Below, piece after piece: positions 11,028-24,118 of a stretch of DNA of 64,000 bases. Both the position numbers and the translations under genes were made by a program. The notes below the pieces were generated by a model, which worked only from the letters and a program-made list of their open reading frames with translations, searched no databases and had not been told where the DNA came from. The stretch comes from Ashinkailepas kermadecensis. Taxonomy: Eukaryota > Arthropoda > Thecostraca > Neolepadidae. Positions within the stretch are counted from its first letter, which is position 1. Each line of letters opens with the position of its first letter. The DNA lies in contig JAOTOM010003934.1 in NCBI GenBank assembly GCA_034440615.1, positions 117,501-181,500 on the forward strand, read 5' to 3'.

Positions 11028-13869
11028 TAGAGAACATCAACATTTATCTGTGATTTGCCATATCTAGATCGTTAGATAACGTCAACATGATTATTTTGGT
11101 TGATATTGTAATACAACCGCCTCATTAGTTCCTAGATCCCGCTCTGCAAATACGGTACCTCAATTTTCGCATTAAGACCTGACTGTGGAAGGGTATTGCA
11201 GAAGTCGGCATTTGACAAGTGCACAATTCTTATTGTAGCTCTCATTATTGTTGATGTGTACCAATGTATTCTCTGCTTCGTTCTTCTTTCTCATTCTGGC
11301 TCTGCACTTCAATATGCCGGGACATTGTTTGTGGGCTGAAATGTCGCTATGAGATACTTAGCGTTTCCTCGAAGCGCAGCCAAAGTAGCCCATCTAATTT
11401 GGACAGGAGCTCGAGTGGCTACGATAGGGAAAACGTGCACAACTTGCAGAACAGCATAGGACAGCGCAGAATAGAAACTTAGCATGTTTCTGGTGTCCAA
11501 TGACAGGACATTCAATTACATTCCTCTATTTAACACTTCGCCACCTCCACCTAGGACATGTCACGTGATGTAAAATTAAGATCAAACCGACTCCCTCTTC
11601 GAAGGTGTTGACACTACCCCTCCCCTACACACACACATAAAACGCAGTTGGACAGCTCGGTCAACACGCTATCATTGACCGGAAAAACAGGGCATGGCTT
11701 GTGCCAAGTTGTATCTCAGTAACGTGGGCATCCAACGCATTAAAAATGATCGGATAGCCCTCGGCCAAGCCTGCTTGCATATGCCATGCACACCTCACAT
11801 GTAGTGGTTACTCAAGTATGGGTGGCGCTGCTAAAATTATCAAACAGCCGCCAATGCCGACACCCACGAGCAGGTGATCACATCGTGTCAATGTGCTCTC
11901 TGCCAAGGTGCTGCCTGACATAACCAGCTGCAGATGTGTGCTAGCGGTCGGTGAGACTCGTGCGTCCTACTGCCTCGTGGATTGTTTGCACAAGCCTACT
12001 CATTCTCCGATGAGCCCGACATATCTGGCGATATTCTAGCGATGAAGCCATGCATTGGCTCCCACACTCATGAATGGCGGCAAAGCGAACACTTAATCAT
12101 CGAATCGGTGTCTTGTAGACATGCATTCATTTTCGACGGTTTGAGTCTTGATCACGCATATTTTCACCAACAACTCTTTGATTTGTTGATTTTCCTTTCC
12201 CCGAATCCTTACCGTTAAGAGTCAAACTTTCCCGGTTCCTCAAAAGAAAACTCAAAGCATCTTGTCACAAAAACATCGGACAACAAACAACCCCACTTCG
12301 TGAAATAATGACGTCTCAACTAATATCATGGGTCATATTGCGAAAATTGTTGCACGACAAAAACAACCTAGTTGATCCTAAGAAGGCTATTTTAGTAATC
12401 AAGCCCGAAATATTGGATGAATGGCGAAATACTCCAAGATTGATCACTCGGTGATGACCAGGAGCGACCAGTCCTCACTATGTCCTGTCGTACGGAAACG
12501 TGCAGTATTTTACCACAAATACAATATTTGGAAGCTTGATCAATAAAGTAATTCTCCTGGGATAAAATAGAGTTCGTTACCGTGCATTAATTACTGCAAT
12601 GTCACGAGAAATAAAAATGAATTCACCCTCTCCATACGAGGGGGTGGGGAGGGGTCATGCAGTACCTTTCTTAAGGATTTTTTTCCGCGACTATGAAAAA
12701 CGGCACTCATCAGCGAGCCTTCGAGTTGCTGTACTTCGAGTAGCTGATGAGGCTTTTTCGGCTTAAGTGTGACCCTGAGGTTTATGTCAACGCTGAGGCT
12801 CAACTTGACGTCCATTTCCAATATTCAATGTCGGAAAAAAGAGTATGTTTTTGGTACTATATCTGAAGCTTATAAAAAGATATAAACCATTCCCCGTCAT
12901 CTATCCCTTGACACATATGTGCTGGAATCCCATCAGCCGCACATTATTAGTATCTCAAGATACTTAGGAATACTACGCTGAACAACCCAAGCGCGTATCT
13001 GCTGGTTGTTATACCGGTAGCATCCAATGGAGATTCCCAAATAAAAGGGTTGCGTTAAGCCGACATGTCAGTTCAACCAGTAGCCATAAATGTGAACACT
13101 GTGAGGATAATCGTGAGACCTCGCCACGTGCACCACTCTGGTCTTTGTTTCACGACGCTAGTGCTCTCCTGTTAGAAGCGCTAGTGGAGCGGAGGGGAGG
13201 GGGAGGGAAGGACAGCAACTTCCTGCATTGGGGAAGGTGACACAATGTCGTGTACGGGCGAGGGTTAACACCATTTTGCATCATACCAAGTACACATATA
13301 GGCGATGGTTCTGGGAGTTCTGTGCAACGCTACTACGTGCACTATTCATATTGGTTTACTGTAAATGAATGTCGCTGCGTTAAGCCTACTCGCGGGTGAC
13401 TATATTCAAACTCGTCCGAAGCGAAATGTGACAATTTGCTTTTCGTTTCTTGCTTCAGAATGGCTCTGCTGATGTGTCTAAATAAATGCTAATGTAATGA
13501 CCGTTTCTGAGTAAAGCGAAGGTATGGCACATGAGAGCCGAGAGGATTTCCGCTTCATGCACTGTGGACCTACATGCGATCATACAATAGTAGCAATTCC
13601 CACCACCGCTGAGAAAGTCATCAATTAGCCCACAGCTGACGGACCCGGATTTCCACTAATGTGTGCTTGTTTTGGTGGGGCTAGGAGGGATGGGGCGTAA
13701 TTGTGTTTGTGTTTTTGCTACTGAAATGACTTTACCTTGTTGCTGGACGGAACCCTGATTAATTAGTATGAACAACACGGTCTTCTGATTTAGGTTCTCG
13801 ATTGCGGATTGGTTATTCACGTTCGGACGCCCAGTTCCGTAGATAGCCGATGTAGGGGGAGGATGGGAG

Positions 13870-14700
13870 GGAGTGGGATGGGCGGTGAGGCTATGCATAC
13901 ACGGTAGCCGATGTCGGCATAATGTGCCGACAGGGTACCACATCACCGGTCTCGCCGCCCCGAACATGGCCAATACAGCCTCACCATCACCATCGCTCGG
14001 CCGCTGCAGTGGCGTCAAAACGACGCCCATCGGCGCCAGTTCTGTGTCGGCCCCGACGTCCGTCGGCGCCAGTTCTGTGTCGACCCCGACGACCGTCGGC
14101 GCCAGTTCTGTGTCGGCCCCGACGTCCGTCGGCGCCAGTTCTGTGTCGACCCCAACGTCCGTCGGCGCCAGTTCTGTGTCGACCCCGACGTCCGTCGGCG
14201 CCAGTTCCGTGTCGACCCCGACGTCCGTCGGCGCCAGTTCTGTGTCGACCCCGACGTCCGTCGGCGCCAGTTCTGTGTCGACCCCGACGACCGTCGGCGC
14301 CAGTTCTGTGTCGGCCCCGACGTCCGTCGGCGCCAGTTCTGTGTCGGCCCCGACGTCCGTCGGCGCCAGTTCTGTGTCGACCCCGACGTCCGTCGGCGCC
14401 AGTTCTGTGTCGACCCGACGCGGCCGCGGGAATTCGTGCTCGCTCACGTGCAGTGCGCCGCCGCCGGCGGACGGCGGGCTGACGGCCGTCGGCGGGCGCG
14501 GTCTTGGCGTGCCGGAGGGCGGACTTTCTGCGCCGAGTTGTCAGCCGGCTGTCGGGTGGCGTGGTAACGCCGTCGCCGGCGTCACGCGGCGCTGACCCCC
14601 TCCCCCCACGGACGGGCCACACCCGGGGATGTCGGACTGGTGCCGTGCGGTGCACACGTGCCGACACGTGTCGACGGTGTCGACACGTTACTTCGACGCC
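13870..14700. other. CpG-rich island containing the 33-bp array
   Basis: A sharp rise in GC and CpG compared with flanking AT-leaning DNA. It contains the 33-bp array and then a CpG-dense tail to about 14.7 kb. Such islands can mark promoters, but no first exon with a convincing donor is evident. The roughly 240-codon frames on both strands here come from the repeat. Confidence 0.55.
14029..14417. repeat. 33-bp minisatellite, about 12 copies
   Basis: Units of 33 bp start at gtcggcgccagttctgtg and continue with tcgaccccgacgtcc. In the forward frame each unit reads VGASSVSTPTS, and on the reverse strand VDTELAPTDVG. Two variable positions recur: tcgAcccc or tcgGcccc, and acgTcc or acgAcc. One unit has a ttccgtg variant. 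Eleven codons per unit keep all frames open. I found no evidence that it is translated. Confidence 0.93.
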
Positions 14701-14719
14701 AAGATACACGTGACGGTGG

Positions 14720-15160
14720 CTCCGTTATGTCTGGGTGGGATCGGGTGGAGGGATGAGGAAAAGGTAACTTAAGTCCATAAAACGATTCGTTTTAAACCGC
14801 ATCAGTCAAAGACTGATGTCTAATCTGACTTCATGTCTATTCTGAATCGATACCCGTCGTTAAATCTAATCTCAATCCATCAATCAGTGTTCAGCCACGG
14901 CCAAATGTTGCGAAGTACGATGTAGTTTACTTGCAAATTTGTAAGCAGTGTGTGACAATTCGAGTTCTATGCCACGGATAATTAGCCAAGCTGCTGGTAT
15001 TTTTGGACAATGGCTTGGCGCTAGATGCTGCCTTCGACGGCCGGACGTTCTGTGATCTAATGAAAATCCGGTATTTCCATCATATTATAATCGCAGCCGA
15101 CTCACAGCCCCTTCGCACACAAAATTTGCACGAATGACAGAATCACGTTGCACTCATTGA
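14720..15160. other. unique spacer between two GC-rich arrays
   Basis: AT-leaning sequence between the 33-bp and 35-bp arrays, with no gene or repeat recognised. Confidence 0.5.
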
Positions 15161-15164
15161 GGGG

Positions 15165-17968
15165 GTGCACTGCATGTAGCCAGGACCACCCCTGAGGCGG
15201 ACTAAATGTGGCCGGGCCACTCGGCGCGGGCGATATGTGGCGACCGGGACCACTCCCGAGGCGGGCGGTATATGGCCAGGGCCACTCCCGGTGCGGACGG
15301 CATGTAGCCAGGGCCACTCTGTGCGAGCGGTATGTGACGGTCAGGACCATCCATGAGGCGGGCGGTATGTGACCAGGGCCACTCCCGACACGGACGGTAT
15401 GTGGCGGACGGGATCACTCCCGACACGGGCGGTGTGTGGCCATGGTCACTCCCGACACGGACGGTATGTGGCGGACGGGGTCACTCCCGACACGGACGGT
15501 ATGTGGCCGGGGTCACTCCCGACACGGGCGGTGTGTGGCCTGGGCCACTCCCGACACAGACAGTATGTGGCCGGGGTCACTCACTCCCGACACGGACGGT
15601 ACTGGCGGCCGGGGTCCTCACTCCCGACACGGGCGGTACGTGGCGGCCGGGGTCACTCCCGACACGGACGGTACGTGGCGGCCGGGGTCACTCCCGACAC
15701 GGACGGTACGTGGCGGCCGGATCACTCCCGACACGGACGGTACGTGGGCCGGGGTCACTCCCGACACGGACGGTACGTGCGGCCGGGGTCCTCCCGACAC
15801 GGACGTACTGGCCGGGTCACTCCCGACACGGACGGTATGTGGCGGCCGGGTCACTCCCGACACGGACGGTACGTGGCGGCCGGGGTCACTCCCGACACGG
15901 ACGGTATGTGGCGGCCGGGGTCACTCCCGACACGGACGGTACGTGGCGGCCGGGGTCACTCCCGACACGGACGGTACGTGGCGGCCGGGGTCACTCCCGA
16001 CACGGACGGTATGTGGGCCGGGGTCACTCCCGACACGGACGGTACGTGGCGGCCGGGGTCACTCCCGACACGGACGGTACGTGGCGGCCGGGGTCACTCC
16101 TGACACGGGCGGTACGTGGCGGCCGGGTCACTCCCGACACGGACGGTATGTGGCGGCCGGGGTCACCCGACACGGACGGTACGTGGCGGCCGGGGTCACT
16201 CCCGACACGGACGGTACGTGGCGGCCGGGGTCACTCCCGACACGGACGGTACGTGGCGGCCGGGGTCCTCCCGACACGGACGGTATGTGGCGGCCGGGTC
16301 ACTCCCGACACGGACGGTATGTGGCGGACGGGGTCACTCCCGACACGGACGGTATGTGGCGGCCGGGGCCACTCCCGACACGGACGGTATGTGGCCTGGG
16401 CCACTCCCGACACGGACGGTATGTGGCCTGGGCCACTCCCGACACAGACGGCATGTGGCCGGGGTCACTCCCGACACGGACGGTACGTGGCGGCCGGGGT
16501 ACTCACTCCCGACACGGGCGGTACGTGGCGGCCGGGGTCACTCCCGACACGGACGGTACGTGGCGGCCGGGGTCACTCCCGACACGGACGGTACGTGGCG
16601 GCCGGGGTCACTCCCGACACGGACGGTACGTGGCGGCCGGGGTCACTCCCGACACGGACGGTACGTGGCGGCCGGGGTCACTCCTGACATGGGCGGTATG
16701 TGGCGGCCGGGGTCACTCCCGACACGGGCGGTACGTGGCGGCCGGGGTCACTCCCGACACGGACGGTATGTGGCGGCCGGGGTCACTCCCGACACGGACG
16801 GTACGTGGCGGCCGGGGTCACTCCCGACACGGGCGGTATGTGGCGGCCGGGGTCACTCCCGACACGGACGGTACGTGGCGGCCGGGGTCACTCCTGACAT
16901 GGGCGGTATGTGGCGGCCGGGGTCACTCCCGACACGGGCGGTACGTGGCGGCCGGGGTCACTCCCGACACGGACGGTACGTGGCGGCCGGGGTCACTCCC
17001 GACATGGGCGGTATGTGGCGGCCGGGGTCACTCCCGACACGGGCGGTACGTGGCGGCCGGGGTCACTCCCGACACGGGCGGTACGTGGCGGCCGGGGTCA
17101 CTCCCGACACGGGCGGTACGTGGCGGCCGGGGTCACTCCCGACACGGGCGGTACGTGGCGGCCGGGGTCACTCCCGACACGGGCGGTACGTGGCGGCCGG
17201 GGTCACTCCCGACACGGGCGGTATGTGGCGGCCGGGGTCACTCCCGACACGGGCGGTACGTGGCGGCCGGGGTCACTCCCGACACGGGCGGTATGTGGCG
17301 GCCGGGGTCACTCACTCCCGACACGGGCGGTACGTGGCGGCCGGGGTCACTCCCGACACGGGCGGTACGTGGCGGCCGGGGTCACTCCCGACACGGGCGG
17401 TACGTGGCGGCCGGGGTCACTCCCGACACGGACGGTATGTGGCCAGGGCCACTCCCGACACGGGCGGTATGTGGCGGCCGGGGTCACTCCCGACACGGAC
17501 GGTATGTGGCGGCCGGGGTCACTCCCGACACGGGCGGTATGTGGCGGCCGGGGTCACTCCCGACACGGGCGGTACGTGGCGGCCGGGGTCACTCCCGACA
17601 CGGACGGTACGTGGCGGCCGGGGTCACTCCCGACACGGGCGGTACGTGGCGGCCGGGGTCACTCCCGACACGGGCGGTATGTGGCGGCCGGGGTCACTCC
17701 CGACACGGGCGGTACGTGGCGGCCGGGGTCACTCCCGACACGGGCGGTACGTGGCGGCCGGGGTCACTCCCGACACGGGCGGTACGTGGCGGCCGGGGTC
17801 ACTCCCGACACGGGCGGTACGTGGCGGCCGGGGTCACTCCCGACACGGACGGTACGTGGCGGCCGGGGTCACTCCCGACACGGGCGGTACGTGGCGGCCG
17901 GGGTCACTCCCGACACGGACGGTACGTGGCGGCCGGGGTCACTCCCGATATGGGCGGTATGTGGCGGT
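15165..17968. repeat. 35-bp GC-rich satellite, about 80 units
   Basis: The 35-bp unit contains gggcggtacgtggcggccgg followed by ggtcactcccgacac. About 2.8 kb is covered. The first ~250 bp and the last unit are the most diverged, and the core is nearly uniform. Recurrent variants are ggAcgg/ggGcgg, taCgtg/taTgtg and gacaCgg/gacaTgg. Some units carry small indels such as a duplicated ctca or a missing act. Since 35 is not a multiple of three, three units form a 35-codon super-repeat and all forward frames stay open. That explains open frames of several hundred codons, including one of 884 codons, so no protein is claimed. Confidence 0.96.
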
Positions 17969-19912
17969 CGGACCGGCTCAGTTGTCATGCCTATATCGAG
18001 CCGACGGTCCCCGTGGCGCGGCGGCGGCCGCACTGCATCAACACCTGCTGTCTAGTAGCCGCCGCAGCGGGCGACATTGTCGCCGACTGACCACCACCTC
18101 GGCTGGTGCTGGTGCCACCAGCTGCCACACACAACTGCTTCAGGCTACAGCCAGTTAACTGCTCACACTTTCGGCTGCAGTGCTCAGTTGTTCAAATCTA
18201 CCTTCAGTCAGTCGACCCTCAGACCTTGCAATGAAGAGGTCGGATGAAAGATGTCGACATAGGTGCATCTGAAGCCAATACATGACCCGTAATATGAAGC
18301 ATTCTAATACGGGCAGTCAGCTGTTCGGGAGCTATTGTTAGCAGTTATTACGAAGGAGGGTTTAAGCCGAATAGGTATTCAATCACGAAAAGTAAAAATA
18401 AACTCGGGTGCTGTAACCGGCCCCACCATAGCGCCTTTAATACGCGTATGACCTTGCAGCGACATACAAGAACCATATGGTAGTCACACAAGTGCTTCTG
18501 CATTCTCTAAGAGGTAAATAGTATGACGAGGATCTGTGCTGCCTGGTTTGCTCTGACATACCTTCATACGGGGTCATGTTTTTCAGATTTCTCGCCTCTG
18601 TCCAGCCATTTGGCCTCTTTTTTAATCGTCAAGGATTTTCACTAAGTAATATCAGCATCGTGTGTAATGTTTTACTGCCATGTCATCTGCGGTGAAGTAC
18701 CATGTGGTAATCTAGATGTATTATTGCATGTGTTGTACAAATGCCACGGACCACTTGATTTATACGTCTAAATTAACTAATGCACCAGGTGCGGAATGCT
18801 GCAGGGCAAATTGAATTTACCAAGAAACACGCTCGGTACATTCAGGCTGCCGCACCATTCGGAAGAGCAAAACATTCACCAATTCCTTCCCATTCTGAAA
18901 AATGGTGAAATGCATTGAGTATTCATTGCTCGTTGTCTATCTTATACGGGGTCTTGTTAAGTATTTTCACGTTGCAACTATTACTGCTTATTATTGACTA
19001 ATTGGCAAACGAAGCAATTCAGTCTTATCAAAGCCACTCCCCGGGACAGACAATCAGTGAAATTACCGCTTTGCCTTTGGTTTCCACCTCCTAAAGCTGT
19101 ATTAAAAAATTATACTCTCCAAAAGATCACTGAACCAAAGTGGCTGATCTGAAAACGAGAGCGTTGCGCTTCATCTGAAGATGTTTAAGGACTTTGGAAG
19201 GAATATACATATCATAAAAACTGTTACATTATATTTTAGAACCATCGAATGCAATGCTCTTGATCAGATTTGTATCCTCCTTGCCTTTCATCCTTTCGGC
19301 CTTCGTCACACGTGTCAGTGGTCATATTCACTATAAACGACTAATGTAACTGAAATCATTGATAGTTTGTTTATTGGATAATTCCTCATTGCACCCGGCT
19401 GTTGATGCACTCACCAAAAAGCAAATCGCACTTATGCATTTGGTAATGCAATGAACTTAATGGCCATCGCAAAACCTAAACTAGTCAAGGCCAATGCAAC
19501 TTGGTGCACGGCCAGCATCGTACCAATGACATCGCCTCTTCTTCGCAGGTGGTATGCTGAACTCATATTCATAGAATACTGCCACATGTCATGGACACAA
19601 AATATTTAATAAAGTAACAATTTCATCAGAATCAAATATCAGCTAGACGGGCAGGTTTACTCTGCCGTTTCTCACATATTCATTATCGACATAACGAGCC
19701 AGTTCCGGGAATCGGATTGTTGCGGCATGAATTATGCAGCATTGCTGGTCTGCCAACACCAAAATCGATTAGCCAATTATCTTATCTCTTAGTTGGCACT
19801 GTTGCCAGATAAACGTTGAGGCGAACGTTTGCACAAAACGTCTTCCGCCTGCACAGTTACAAACGTTGGACAAATGTCTACGAGCCTACGTAACCGCCTG
19901 CTCACAGATGCA

Positions 19913-19984
19913 TTAATGAACGGGTTGTCAGCACATAAATGAACGGGTTGTCAGCACATTAATGAACGGGTTGTCAGCACATAA
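19913..19984. repeat. 23-bp tandem repeat, 3 copies
   Basis: Three copies of aatgaacgggttgtcagcac plus a short tail. The linker alternates ataa and atta. Confidence 0.92.
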
Positions 19985-20560
19985 ATGTGTGCGTGGCTCG
20001 TCTTTATCGATGAATCCCCCAAGCAGCTGGCCAGCAGAGCGGCCCGACCAAACGAAGTTGGAATATATTGGCTGCGGTTGTGGTTACGGCCGAAGGGTTT
20101 TCCCGAAGCCCAAAACATTGTTGTCATGAAGTGAAATGATTAGAAAGCATCATACAAAGTTGAATATTCACTTAAAACCTGTTGGCATGAAATCAGTTAT
20201 TTTCCTAAAACGCGTATGTGCCTTCATATGATCCTTCAGAATCGTTGGAGATCGACGACGCTATAATGACGACCTACGTAGAATACTTGCTTCGAAGATG
20301 GGAGTAGGGCGGCCAGAAATACCCACTAGATGATGATATCTCGCCTCACGATGCTATAACATTAAGGATCATGTTCCATGCAAAAGCGGACGTTGCATAT
20401 TAGAAGAAAAAAATTATAATACTTTGTCTAGCCTAATTAGTTAGCTGGACTCGCTAAGTTGATCGTTTGCAAACCTTGCAAAGAACATATTTCTGTAATG
20501 AAAAAAGTTAGCTCTGTCCAATTTTTACAATTCATGTTATTTCTGAACAATATGTTCCAT

Positions 20561-20594
<34 letters not shown>

Positions 20595-20612
20595 CATAGG
20601 TATACATATATA
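20561..20612. repeat. (TA)n microsatellite
   Basis: A run of TA dinucleotides interrupted by tgta and catagg. Confidence 0.95.
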
Positions 20613-20899
20613 GCTCCTATTAGCATGAAACTTGTTGAAAATAATAGGTGAAATGTGCAAAAATCAGTAAGAATTCGAGCACATAGCACAAAACACTCCT
20701 GACGCCTGGGGCTGGTGCAAAATTGTCTGCGCCCACAGTAGTAAAAAAGACAAGGAATCACGACGGTACGGATGATGCAAAAGCATGCTTGTCTTCATTG
20801 ACATAGGACAAATGTATTATATTTCGAACGAACGAATGGTCAGAAACGTCGTGCAGCAGCTGGTCGGAAAGGAGTGCCGAGGCTTCCCCGCCGGTGAAC

Positions 20900-21390
20900 A
20901 AGACCATGTCTGACCCGCGCTGACCTGGCCAACGCAGCCACACCCACGCGGACTAACGATCGCCGTATCACGGGGTCCGGACCGGCGTTCAGTGCACGGC
21001 CGCGGGGCACTACAGTGTGTGCGGGTCGATGGCGTGGGTACAGCCGCGGCCGGAGCCCGCCCGAGCCGGTCAGAGCCGGCCGGCCACGTGGCCTCCAGCC
21101 GGCCGGCCGGCGCCTCGTCCAGTGACGTCACGTGGACTGACGGACGGCCGGTGTCGATACGGCCGCTCACAGTGTCGCGGCGCACGTCAGGCGGTCACCC
21201 GTCCAATGACGTCACGTGGACTGACGGACGACCGGTGTCGATACGGCCGCTCACAGTGTCGCGGCACACGTCAGGCGGTCACCCGGCCCGACCGCGCCCA
21301 TGGCCTGCACGCGCCCACCGCCGGCGGCCGCGCTGGCGCTCCCCAGGTAGACAGAGCCGCCCACTTGGCTGCAGACGTGAGAGAAGATTG
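20900..21390. other. CpG-rich island
   Basis: A block of about 490 bp with dense CpG and several cggccg strings, containing the CRE/E-box duplication. Overlapping open frames on both strands show no motif and look like high-GC artefacts. It could be a promoter for a gene whose exons I cannot see. Confidence 0.5.
21119..21287. promoter_or_regulatory. 84-bp tandem duplication, each unit with a CRE/E-box composite
   Basis: Two near-identical 84-bp units. Each begins with tgacgtcacgtggactgacgg (first 13 bases TGACGTCACGTGG), at 21123 and 21207. TGACGTCA is the consensus CREB/ATF palindrome and it overlaps CACGTG, the bHLH-Zip E-box core. The sites are seen directly; their use as regulatory elements is inferred from motif knowledge. 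Confidence 0.65.
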
Positions 21391-23707
21391 CTCGTATGCC
21401 AACTTGCCAAATAGACACATATGTGCTGCACATAAATGTAGCCATTTTTGCCTCCCTCGGTCTTGTTCTCTTTTTGTCTCTTGTTCTCTCGTGTCCGTCA
21501 TTCTTTCTGGTGGTAATATTAAATCTCTCCTATGGCGACATTGTTTGCCGTCATCGTGGTCACTCTAGACGAGCTAACGAGCCTGTTGCTCACTAAAGGT
21601 TGTCGCCCGGCAGCGGCTCCGGTGTCGCCCCGTGTCAGGTTTGACATGTCGCATGTTCAAATGTCGAAACGGAAGTTGGCTATTGACCTGTTTAGATCGA
21701 ATTTCATGTGATGAATAAACTGGAAATGATGGCGTCACGTACTCAATTCGGAGTTTAGCTGTTGCAAATTACGGGCACGTCGGTTCCAAACAGCTTTCGC
21801 GTTTAAGGGAATGCACTTACTTGACCACAGTTTATGTGAGGACGTTCACCTGTCTGCCCCGAGAGGCCTGACCGATGTTCAGTGTAGTTGAGCAACTGCA
21901 CTGAACGTCATTTCACAACACTGTGAAATGCACAGCTATTCACCCTGCCTCTGGCATTCTGATCCGGCTGGCGAGTAGTCCTGGTCTGTAGCATAGTGAA
22001 CTGCGGTACATTATCTGTCGAATATCCAATGCTAATGACAGTTTCTGGGCCTAATTGTCCAATGACAGGAAGCACCTAAGTGGGCTTGAGGGGCAATATC
22101 CTAAGCTAAGTTAACATTTCGCAATGACACTGAGCCAAAAGAGTGGCAGGCACGGAGAACTCGACGAAAAGGGAGGCTTCTATCAGTTGGTCTGGTATCA
22201 GTTCTAGTGTGGTGGCAATTCTCATTGTTTGATTGCTGCCAGTAGCTGGTTGTGCTGCAATTTAGACCGCGCGACAATCGAATTGAGGTCGTGTAAGCAC
22301 CTTTGTCGAAGGTCATTTTGCTCGCACCGTTTACCCATAATATATTTGATACGTCAGCCACCGACGGGGCAGGGTGGCAAAATAATCGCCACCGTAGCGC
22401 CGGCACAAGTCATGATAAAGGTCCACGACTGATAAAGGGGATCAAAAGTAAATGGATACAAAGGATAGCCAAGCATTCCATGCTAAACCAGGGATCGGCA
22501 TTGCAAGTGTGAAGGATGGGCGCTCTAAGTCTACCTCATCTGTTGACCAATAACTGAACTCAGGTTTGACGTCACGCGGGCAGCTAGGCGATCGCTTCAT
22601 GGAGTGTAGAGCGGTTGCTGCCACTCCGACAGTCACGGCTGCAATGTAACTAAGGGCATCTGATATCCCAGGCCCGAAAGCAGCCTATACTACCAGCGCA
22701 AGCTGGTAGTACAAGCTGAAAGCTGGAAAGTTCGAGATGCGAGTGCATTGTCAGCGAATGACCTCTTTTGGCCACGTTCACGCAAGGACGGTCACACGAA
22801 ACGTCAAATATGTAGGTACGTGCATTATGCACACAGACAAGTGATAGTAGAGAGAGGGAGGTGATTCTTTGCTTCAATTCACTGTTCATATCTTGATGGT
22901 GTATAACCAGGCCTGGTGCAGCTTGCCACATTCGACCGCCTGGCGCAGCTCGCCCCGTACGGCTGCTGGGCGGAGCTCTCCAGCCATGACTGCCTGGACG
23001 GGGCCCAAAATCGACCGACTTCGGAAATATCAAGAAAGAAAAACGAATGAATGAATATAAAAAATGAATAGCCCCAGTTCTTTTCTCATAACATTCCTCG
23101 GCCTATAACATAGCAAGTCATACCACAGGTGGCATCCCAAATCTAAAATGACGGAAACTCTATGTAATATTTTAGGATCAACTCACATAATAACGTTCTA
23201 AATCCCAGGGAGTGGATGCAGTCCACAAAATGGTTATACCGCGACCGCATACAAAGTCAATCGGTACACGGTAGCACGCCGACGTTTAGACAACATCTGG
23301 CACATACTTTGCGGATTTTTGTGCGAGCAATCGTCAGTCAGTTTGGGTCACTGAGCTTTGACGTAATTTTGGAAGGCATACTTGGTGCATTTTTGTCGGT
23401 GTCTGGAATCGCATCTTTGCCTGCTTCACTATTGTTCATGTGCTCGGATGATTGACACGCATTGTTCGCAAATGTCCTCCAACCCACGTCTTCTCACCGG
23501 ATAACTTCTTAATGTGAGCTGAAGTCACTGAACTCGATTGATCTGAGATGCTGTTTTTTTCCTTCAAATAAGCTTACGTTATTGGATGTCATAGCATGGG
23601 CTCAACCAGAATTAGGCCACCATTTTCACCTTTGTGCACTCCAAACTAATCACTCCCAGACGTTTGCAAGTCATTGTATATCACGCTTGGTGTGAACTGC
23701 GATGGCT

Positions 23708-23734
23708 TCACCTGACCTGACCTGACCTGACCCG
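23708..23734. repeat. (CCTGA)n microsatellite
   Basis: About five copies of cctga in a row, ending in cctgacccg. Confidence 0.9.
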
Positions 23735-23937
23735 TTAATCGTGACGTCACGAAACCAAATCAAGTGTCGACAGTTGCGTGCAAGCTTGCACGCTGCACGA
23801 GCGTGTTCAGTTTGTGGGCCTGTCAGTCGCACGGCCCCGTTGGAGTTGCCGATGTCCGACATTTCGGGACATTTGTCCATTTGGTCTACCTTCTGGAGCA
23901 CTGGTTGACCGAGCGTATTAAAATCAGGAATTATTGG

Positions 23938-24118
23938 ACGTGTATCGTGACACGATCCGTGCTGTTGTGTGTCCCTCTGCTCTATCCTAATTAGGGTGGA
24001 GAGGGAGTGATGTTGGTGTTGGCTCAAGTATTCCGTGTCTCGTGACACGAAACGTGCTGGTGTGTGTCCCGCTACTCTATCCTAATTAGGATGGAGAGGG
24101 AGTGGTGTTGATGTTGGT
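23938..24118. repeat. 95-bp tandem duplication
   Basis: Two copies of a 95-bp block starting at cgtgacacga (23946 and 24041). It runs through ctctatcctaattagg and ggagagggagtg to a gatgttgg tail. The copies differ at scattered positions. Each contains the short palindrome cctaattagg. Confidence 0.88.

Larger units (their letters stand above)
9500..13860. other. gene-poor stretch with small repeats
   Basis: Holds the 11-bp array at 9584 and a short AGAAGACT repeat near 10.98 kb, listed separately. No protein motif, RNA gene or convincing exon is visible. The block tggcgctagtgtcgct near 10.07 kb looks like generic repeated sequence but cannot be assigned. Confidence 0.45.
17970..20980. other. 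no gene recognised; CpG-rich tail then AT-leaning DNA
   Basis: About 180 bp after the satellite remain CpG-rich. From about 18.2 kb the sequence is ordinary and AT-leaning, with short frames only. A 23-bp triplet repeat and a small (TA)n tract are listed separately. Confidence 0.45.

Noticed and set aside
13656..14709. Frames of 186-263 codons on both strands
   Set aside because: Driven by the 33-bp repeat; four frames are open over the same DNA and there is no non-repeat domain.
15353..18158. Open frames of 444, 680 and 884 codons
   Set aside because: They lie entirely in the 35-bp satellite, all forward frames are open, and the peptide is a 35-residue repeat read in three phases. This is a repeat artefact.
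23708..23734. Interstitial telomeric repeat
   Set aside because: The CCTGA unit does not match TTAGG or TTAGGG.
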